From: Cercis canadensis
Taxonomy: Eukaryota; Streptophyta; Magnoliopsida; Fabales; Fabaceae
DNA length: 64,000 nt
NCBI GenBank assembly: GCA_003255065.1
Contig: QAOA01004005.1
Coordinates: 390,859-454,858 of the forward strand
Direction of reading: 5' to 3'
The translations under genes and the position numbers were made by a program. The notes beneath the pieces were generated by a model. It had not been told where the DNA came from and searched no databases. It saw only the letters and a list, made by a program, of their open reading frames with translations. This document shows positions 57,838 through 64,000 of this stretch, piece after piece; position 1 is the stretch's first letter; each line of letters starts with the position of its first letter.

Positions 57838-59833
57838 TGTGTGTGCCTGCAAAAACAGAGGAAAAACAGCCAAGTGAGTCGCAAAGATAACCATTCGAAC
57901 AGCGTCAATGAGACAAAATCAGAATTGGAGTCTCAAGCAATGCTATCAATGATGGTGGTCACAAGAATTTTCGTTTCAGAAACAGCAGTGCCCCAAAATT
58001 AACAAATTCTGTAGGTAAACACCTACTGCCTCAACTAGCATTTATCAATAATATATTCCAATTCCCGTATTTTCATAGTTAAGCAACAACAATCCCACAA
58101 TCATGATGCGAAAACATCCATTTCCCATTAACAGTAAATCAGACTAAATGCTATTTCACAGGATTACTATCCCCTGTAAATTCCTCAATAAATGCAGAGA
58201 TGCAAACCCTAGCAATGATATGATAGAATTCAGAATTAAATTCCCACATCAATTGTTCTTAAAACTAAATGGTGGTGCCCATAGTAATGGGTATTGCAAG
58301 GGAAAGAAACAAACTCCCCCCTGTGAACAGATTCGGTATGCACACTCCTACTGCTGCAACTAGCATTTATCAACAGTTCATCTCAATGCCTGAATTTTGA
58401 CAGTTAAATGGGGGAGCACTATACTAAGAATGCAAAAATCACAATAGCATCCCTAACTGACAACTCTAAAGCACAAAGCATTGTCTATAAAAGCAGCCCT
58501 GCACTAACAGTTATCAATGGCCATGATTTCTAATTCAGCAGGCACTCCCACGGGAAGAATTATCACTAGCAGAGTCCACATTACTGGGAATTTAATTAAA
58601 TTCTGCAACACCTATCTTCCCCATAATCAGAGGTGTTACCCGCAACATCAATGAAGAAGAATGCAAAATTGAAGTTCCCCACAGCAAAGGTAATTACAAG
58701 AGAAAGGGAGAAACGGATTCCACACAATCAACAAATTCCTAAAGGCAACAAGGGTCCCGAAATCAATAATGTTCAGTAAATCAACAACCTCTACAACAAT
58801 GGTTATTAATGGCAAAATTCCAAAATAATAGGGGGCTTTGCCAAAACAGATTCCCCAAAATTAAATCCCAGTTGACAATCCTCACAAGTCATACAAAATA
58901 AAATAGATAATGCAACAGAACTAAATTAAAACAAACCAGGATTAACAATTGAAAATAAGGAACAACTCGTACCTATGAGTGGCAGTGATAAACTAGAAAT
59001 GTAGAGGATAAGTGAACTGACTACTGTGAGCTGATGTTGTTTAATGGTGAATTCAATTAAGCAAAAAAAAAATTAAGCTTAATGGGAGGGGTTTGGCTGG
59101 AAATGGGTGTGGGAGTGCCGGAGGGGTTAGGGATTTGAGAGTGATTGCGGGGAATTGGGGATTTCTGAAGTGGAGAGTGAACCCGCGAAGCAGAGTTTTT
59201 TGAAGTGTCACTGCAACACGCCCACAACACGGCCGTGTTGTCTGGGCGTGTTGGGGCCTGAGTGTGAACACGGGAGTGAACACGTGTGTGGCAGTGGGGG
59301 TGACAACACGCCCGTGTATCAGGCCGTGTTCAAAGAGTGAAAAATTGCTTTAAGTGACACGGGGTAAACACGGCCGTGTTAATGGCCGTATTGCATGGCA
59401 CGGGGCGCTGAAGTACTTACCTGGAATGGACATGGCCGTGTTTTGGATGGTTTCATTCTGGACACTTAACACGACCATGAACACGGCCGTGTGACTGGCT
59501 GTGTTCTCCAATTGGAGTCTCTGCAGGGTACACACAGTGTAGAACACGCCCGTGTTCTTGCATTCTGAGTAGCATTGCTGTGAGACCAAAGCTAAAGCTT
59601 TAGTAACACCATTACACCATCCAGACAAAATTTAACCAAAAAGAACAACAACAAGAAAAATCCAATCATGCACTGACAAAATTAAACTAACAAAGCATAA
59701 AGATAATAACACTATGCTAATGCACTATACAAAAAGAGAAAAACATAAGTTGCTAAGATAAACAAAATGAAAAGTAAAAGAGAAAGGATAGAGAGCTTGG
59801 GTTGCCTCCCAAGAAGCGCTTCTTTATAGTCCT
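57838..59833 (-). other. Non-coding region between gag and ORF1
   Basis: Two kilobases without a recognisable protein frame. The part 57900-59000 is AT-rich and featureless apart from loosely repeated CAACTAGCATTTATCAA words (58033, 58359). The part 59205-59560 holds three perfect ACACGGCCGTGT palindromes and partial copies. GGGTTGCCTCCCAAGAAGCG (59799-59818) directly after gag is a pyrimidine/purine-rich inverted motif often seen after gag in plant elements of this group. Missing pol would be expected in this interval. Confidence 0.7.
59227..59492. repeat. Cluster of ACACGGCCGTGT palindromes, internal copy
   Basis: Three perfect copies at 59227-59238, 59368-59379 and 59481-59492, with partial copies (CACGCCCGTGT, GGCCGTGTTC, CACGACCATG) between 59215 and 59560. 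It is separated from the LTR cluster by over 4 kb within the same element. Confidence 0.8.
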
Positions 59834-61159
59834 TTAGCTAGACTTAGGTAGAGACTCTGATGCTCTTTCAGTCATCAGCTTGACCAGTTGGCCAATTTGA
59901 GTTTCAAGGTTATGGATGGAGGCCTCTTGATTTCTCAAAGCTGTGTCAATGCCTTGGAACCGGCTTTCTGATGTTGTCATATACCTAGAAAGCTAATCTT
60001 CAATGGTGAGCTTCTGTGGTGGGTTAGGGGATTGTTGAAATCCAGGCGAGGGACCTTGTCTTTGCTGCCCTATATTGCTCCAAGCGAAATTTGGGTGATT
60101 CCGCAACCTAGGATTATATGTGTTGGAGTAGGGATTATTTGGCACTCGAGTTCCCAAGTAATCCGCTTGTTCTACTACTGGTCCTGAGGTGGTTGCTTGG
60201 CATTCGTGATTGAAATGTCCCCCGCCACAAATATCACAACTTATCACAGGTGATGGTGGAGTAGGTCTGCCCATATCCTCAATCTTCTTCATCAAAGCCT
60301 CAATTTTCGCCTCTAAAGAGGTGGCAATACCCACGTTGTGCACTCCTCCTGATTTGGCCTACATTCTTTGGGTTCCCCATTGGTAATGGTTCGTAGCAAT
60401 GTCATCAATCAGCGTCCTCAGTTGTTCAGGAGTTTTGAAGCTTGTAGTTTCTCCTGAAGAGGAATCAATTAGCTGTCTAGTCCCAAAACTAAGACCACTC
60501 TGAAACGTTTGCATCTGAACTCCCAAGTCCAGCCCATGATGTGGGCATTTTCTCAGCAATTCATTCCATCTCTCCCATAGTTCGTAGAGTGATTCACCAT
60601 TCATTTGTTGGAAGGAGAAAATATCATTCCTAAGCTTGGCTGTTCTTGCTGGAAGGAAGTACCGGCCAAGAAATTTTTCAGTTAGCTCATTCCATGTCTT
60701 GATAGACCCCGGAGGTAGTGTCTTCAACCATGACTTTGCCTTACCCCTTAGTGTAAAGGGGAAGAGCCTCAGTCTAATTGCATCCTCACTAGCTCCGTTG
60801 ATCTTGAAAGTATCACAAATCTCCAAGAAGTTTGTGATGTGAGTATGGGGGTCTTCATCCGGTAAACCATCAAATTGCACAAGCTGCTACACCATCTGAA
60901 TGATGTTCGGCTTGATCTCAAAATTATTGGCTGACACCAGAGGTCTTGTTATGCTAGACTCAGTTCCAACAGTTGATGGCTTTCCAATATCCCCCATAAT
61001 TCGTGGTCTTTCTTGGTCAGCCATGGTAGGTTCTTCTTTGACAATAGGCTCAGATGGTTGGCCTTGCAACAGGATAGCCTTGTTCCTTAATTTTCTCACC
61101 ACTGTGCGTTCAATTTCTGGGTTCAACTCAAGGAGCTTCTTCTTGCTACTTCGGGTCAT
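59834..61159 (-). pseudogene. gag: gag pseudogene of the pol-less element
   Basis: Minus-strand ATG at 61159 (MTRSSKKKLLELNPEIERTV). After a linker, TAG at 60889-60887 interrupts [19 protein letters not shown]; the capsid region follows ([60 protein letters not shown]). A second TAG lies near 60358, then comes a zinc knuckle CX2CX3HX4C (CDICGGGHFNHEC, 60238-60200), YNPRLRNHPNFAWSN and a stop at 59993. The same phase continues with NLETQIGQLVKLM to TAA at 59836-59834. All parts are in one phase, so only three point nonsense mutations break it. Gag would package the element RNA; the protein ends without protease. Confidence 0.9.
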
Positions 61160-61305
61160 GCATTAGAAAGACTAGTTCTTACTGAGATCAAACACAGGCA
61201 ATCATAAGAAAGAGGCGCAAGGCTAACCAACAAAATATATATATATATTTTAGAAAAGAAAAATGACTAGAGTAATAGAAAGTAAATGTTCCTAATATTA
61301 TAGTT

Positions 61306-61322
61306 CCCCGGCAACGGCGCCA
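61306..61322 (-). other. Primer-binding site, tRNA-Asp type (minus)
   Basis: The plus strand reads CCCCGGCAACGGCGCCA; its complement is the same 17-mer as at 33865 and 63025. It lies 6 bp inside the 5' LTR end (61329) and sets the minus orientation. Confidence 0.92.
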
Positions 61323-61328
61323 AAAACT

Positions 61329-61587
61329 TGATGTTTACTTTTATGAACTTGTATTCAATCGAAACAATACTACAAACATTCTAGGCAAGTATACCTATCG
61401 TTTTGTAGAATAGCTTAATTGAGTATGGATGTCGATCCCACGAGAAACTATAGCTATTAGTAATAATCCTTTTTCTATTATCTAATCTCAGAAATTTGGT
61501 TTGATAAATGACTAACTAATCTAAAATAATATAAACAAGATAATAAAACAATAACAAAGAATTTGATAGATTTATCAATCGAAGGAT
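61329..61587 (-). repeat. 5' LTR of the pol-less element, interrupted
   Basis: The first 259 bp (plus coordinates) of the LTR, starting TGATGTTTACTTTTATGAAC, nearly identical to 53762-54020. It breaks at GAAGGAT, where the other copy continues AGGTCTAAATG. The rest should lie beyond the window on the far side of the inserted element. Confidence 0.9.
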
Positions 61588-63019
61588 TGATGAACAAACT
61601 TTTTATACAATAGTTATCCCTCATACTTAGTCTTTTAAACCTCTTTTGGGCTGAATTGCATAGACTTAGACCTCATTTCATGACTTTGGATCCATTTGTG
61701 CTTAATTGCAATTTCCAGCAACACTGAGCATTATATGCTGTCTCTGTGTTTCATGCATATCTTGAGTTCTGGATGTCTAAAAATTCCGAGTCATACCTTT
61801 TAGGAAAGCTGAGAGAATTGTCTACAACTTTCTTTCAGGTCTCCAAAGCTAATTCGGACGTTCAGAAGGTCATATGCAGCCTGGAATCCAGAGAAGACAT
61901 GCTGTCGCAGGATCCTGACCTACATGCAGTATTTGGGTCATAACTTGAGTTGTGAATGTCATATGGACTGAAACTGGTACCATTGGAAAGCTAACAGACA
62001 GATTTTCAATTGATATGAAGACTGGTTCACCATATTTTATATTGAAGATGGTCTTATTTGCTGTGGAAGTTAGCTGACGGTTCCAGACACCTATTGCCAC
62101 TTAAATGGGCCTAACTTCCTCATGACAAGTCCAAATGGGCCCAAACCAAAGCCCAATTGAAGCTAAGGCCCATGGGAACAAGTGTGCCCTAAGGGCAATT
62201 TGGGTGTGCATGTAATTTTGGAGGTCTATGTCAGCACAAGGGGGCAGCCGAAATTCAGAATCAAGTCATTAGATATTTTTAGACAGATTTTGAGCTTTCC
62301 TTAGTCTCTAAGTTTTCTCTTAGATATTTTTGTAAGAACTTGGCTTCTCTTGTTCATGGAGGGCTAATTCATCATATCAATCCAGGTTTTGGCTGTTCTG
62401 ATTATTGGTTTTGAGATTATGTGTTGTTGTTATTCATTTTAGTTGTTAATCAAGTTCTTTGAATCCTCTGAAATATTCTGTTTGAATTGCTTAATTCGGA
62501 TTTGGATTATTCATGTGTTCATATTCTGTTTGCATGTGATAAAAGAGGATTGTATGGTTAATTAATGGTTCTAAGCTTGGACGGATTAATTACCTTGGCT
62601 GGATTCTGGACTTTAGGTTAAACTGGACTTGAATGTTTGCTTAATTCATTTAGTCCCCTGTTGAACCGAATTCTAGTTGCTTAACCAGTAGACATCCATA
62701 GAACACTGAAAGGCTTCTTTATATGTTTTAAAGGCCAAGAACATGGTTAATAATTAAATGGATCCTTGGAAATCAAGGATGGATCAAAATCAGAATTAGT
62801 TAAGACTTGGATTGGTTGATTTTCCTAAAACTTTACCACTTATAATTAATTTTTGTTAATCACATAAACAAACACAACCCCCTTGTTTATATGCTTCTCC
62901 ATATGATTCACTAAATAGAACAATCCTTAGGTTCGACTTAGGGCTGCCCCTTTGCTGCAAATAGCTTAGGTAACCGACCTTAAACTTTAAGTAATTTGAG
63001 GAGCCTCGGCAGCTCATCA
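61588..63019 (+). repeat. 5' LTR, same family as the solo LTR at 7984
   Basis: 1,432 bp, TGATGAACAAACTTTTTA to GGCAGCTCATCA. It is closely similar throughout to 7984-9412, showing that the solo LTRs at 7984, 17127, 28615 and 29428 derive from an Athila-like element of this family. Confidence 0.93.
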
Positions 63020-63024
63020 AATTT

Positions 63025-63041
63025 TGGCGCCGTTGCCGGGG
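63025..63041 (+). other. Primer-binding site, tRNA-Asp type
   Basis: TGGCGCCGTTGCCGGGG, 5 bp after the LTR end, identical to 33865-33881. Confidence 0.93.
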
Positions 63042-63713
63042 ATTGTTCTATCTTTGAATCAGTAGTATTAGTAGTAAAACTCACTTTTAACTTCCCCCTA
63101 ATTCACCCCCCTTGTGTTTGAGTTTTTGTTCTTTTTAGGGTTTTGGCCACTTTTTCCATCACTTTTTGGCCAAGTATCCATTCTGTTTGAGGCCAGTGGC
63201 CATTGTTTTTCTTGATTTGAAGTTTGCTTAGATGTTTTATATTGTCATTGAGTGAATTCTGGCCATTTGGACCATTTCCCCTTTGTTTTTCCTTCGGTTT
63301 GGCTTGATTTAGTGATTTCTGGTTCTACTGTTTGAAACAAAATTTTTTGCTCCGATTGACCTGAAACTTGGTCAGTTGAAGGAAAAGGACCTAACTCACA
63401 ACAATCACAGCCAATGGCTGTGATGTCTGTCTTTTTAAGCCAAATTCCACCGTTTTGACCACTTTTCCATTTTTTAAAAATTTTTTGTTTGATTTTTGAG
63501 TTCCATTTTCATCCACCTTTCGTCCTGTGGTGGTAGAAAAATTTTAAAAAATGTTTAGATACCTTTTCTAGTCCTATTTTGGTGTCTTTTTACCTTTGTT
63601 TTGTGTTTTTGGTGTGTTTCGGTTTTAGCTTAATTCTGTCAGTTTTGTGTGTTTTTCTCTGTTTTTGTGGATTGTGGTGTGTTTAGGCATTTAGCCACTT
63701 GTTTGCATGGTGT

Positions 63714-64000
63714 ATGACTAGGTCTTCTCCCTTTGTATTGCTTGAAGTAGACCCTGAAATAGAGAGAACCTTGCATACACTTAATAGAGCACATAGGGCT
63801 GTTGATAATTTAGATCGTACCATGGCTGAAGCTAGAACTCCTATTGTTATTCCTATTGTTGATCCTGTTGATGAAGGTAATAGAGCTGATAATGCTAATA
63901 GGGCTGAAAATAATAATAATAACATGCAGCCTAGAGATAGAACTCTTAAGGAATTGGCCACCCCTGATGTTGCTTACCAACCTTTAGGGATCCAATATCC
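63714..64000 (+). CDS. gag: gag, N-terminal part, open to the window end
   Basis: ATG at 63714 begins MTRSSPFVLLEVDPEIERTL. The frame continues without a stop through an Asn- and Asp-rich stretch and RDRTLKELATPDVAYQPLGI to the last base of the window (95 codons). The MTRSS start and the RTLKELATPDV motif match the gag genes at 35001 and 61159. Unlike those, no lesion is present in the visible part. The capsid and zinc-knuckle regions lie beyond the window. Confidence 0.88.
   Translation, partial: MTRSSPFVLLEVDPEIERTLHTLNRAHRAVDNLDRTMAEARTPIVIPIVDPVDEGNRADNANRAENNNNNMQPRDRTLKELATPDVAYQPLGIQY

Larger units (their letters stand above)
53762..61587 (-). mobile_element. Pol-less Athila-like element with gag and ORF1, minus strand
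   Basis: Read on the minus strand: 5' LTR (61587 down to 61329, interrupted), tRNA-Asp primer site (61322-61306), gag (61159-59834), 2-kb non-coding region, an ATHILA ORF1-like gene (57837-56273), 1-kb tail, polypurine tract (55232-55220), 3' LTR (55219-53762). No protease, reverse transcriptase or integrase is found; gag has its own stop after LPKSS and is not fused to pol. It is therefore non-autonomous. The left flank is satellite B (GTGAG, 53757-53761); the matching right flank is beyond the window because the element at 61588 inserted into the 5' LTR. Autonomous tRNA-Asp elements nearby are plausible helpers. Confidence 0.88.
61588..64000 (+). mobile_element. 5' part of a second Athila-like element (runs off the window)
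   Basis: 5' LTR (61588-63019), tRNA-Asp primer site (63025-63041), leader and the first 95 codons of gag. The leader (63042-63713) is non-coding; part of it around 63355-63440 matches the leader of the element at 32464. It inserted into the LTR of the pol-less element after AGGAT (61583-61587, the presumed target). The remaining pol, 3' LTR and right target copy are outside the window, so autonomy cannot be judged. Confidence 0.9.

Noticed and set aside
61306..61322. Apparent 3' end of a tRNA-Asp gene
   Set aside because: Only the terminal 17 bases are present, with no cloverleaf upstream. The position beside an LTR identifies it as a primer-binding site.

Overview
The window is plant repeat DNA, from a flowering plant and probably a eudicot. 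No host gene is recognisable. The evidence is wall-to-wall tandem satellite arrays interrupted by LTR retrotransposons of plant Ty3/gypsy types. Three internal regions start with a primer-binding site complementary to tRNA-Asp, as in Athila-type elements, and one with a site close to the tRNA-iMet complement. Reading frames are broken and CpG sites look decayed, as expected of methylated heterochromatin (pericentromere, centromere flank or knob). The species cannot be named from the sequence.

Layout. Satellite A (period about 104 bp, itself three monomers of about 35 bp) fills 1-15537, interrupted by two solo LTRs (6634-7773 minus, 7984-9412 plus), both with 5-bp target duplications. At 15537/15538 it passes directly into satellite B. 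Satellite B occupies 15538-15692, 23507-28614, 29411-29427, 30848-32463 and 43619-53761. It is a higher-order repeat: twelve monomers of about 36 bp make a unit of about 427 bp, and two unit types tend to alternate, giving about 850 bp. Read in reverse complement, the satellite B monomer resembles the satellite A monomer, so the two arrays may be inverted relatives.

Retroelements in satellite B. (1) 15693-23506: gypsy element with 832-bp LTRs, tRNA-Met site, broken gag and protease, and an unrecognised 402-codon frame where reverse transcriptase and integrase should be; a solo LTR (17127-18331) sits in its leader. (2) 28615-29410 and 29428-30847: two copies of one LTR family in opposite orientation, 17 bp apart. 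(3) 32464-43618: a complete Athila-like element with perfect target duplication ATGGG, LTRs about 2% diverged, and a gag-protease-RT-RNase H-integrase frame with several stops and two frameshifts. (4) 53762-61587, minus strand: an element with gag and an ATHILA ORF1-like gene but no pol. (5) 61588-64000: the 5' end of another Athila-like element inserted in the LTR of element 4 and running off the window with gag still open.

Two single-N positions (1112 and 19459) are each flanked by near-identical direct copies (362 and 261 bp). They look like untrimmed contig overlaps, not biology. The most notable structures are the inverted relationship between the two satellites, the alternating higher-order organisation of satellite B, the two pol-less elements with non-standard coding regions, and a 12-bp palindrome clustered in unrelated elements.
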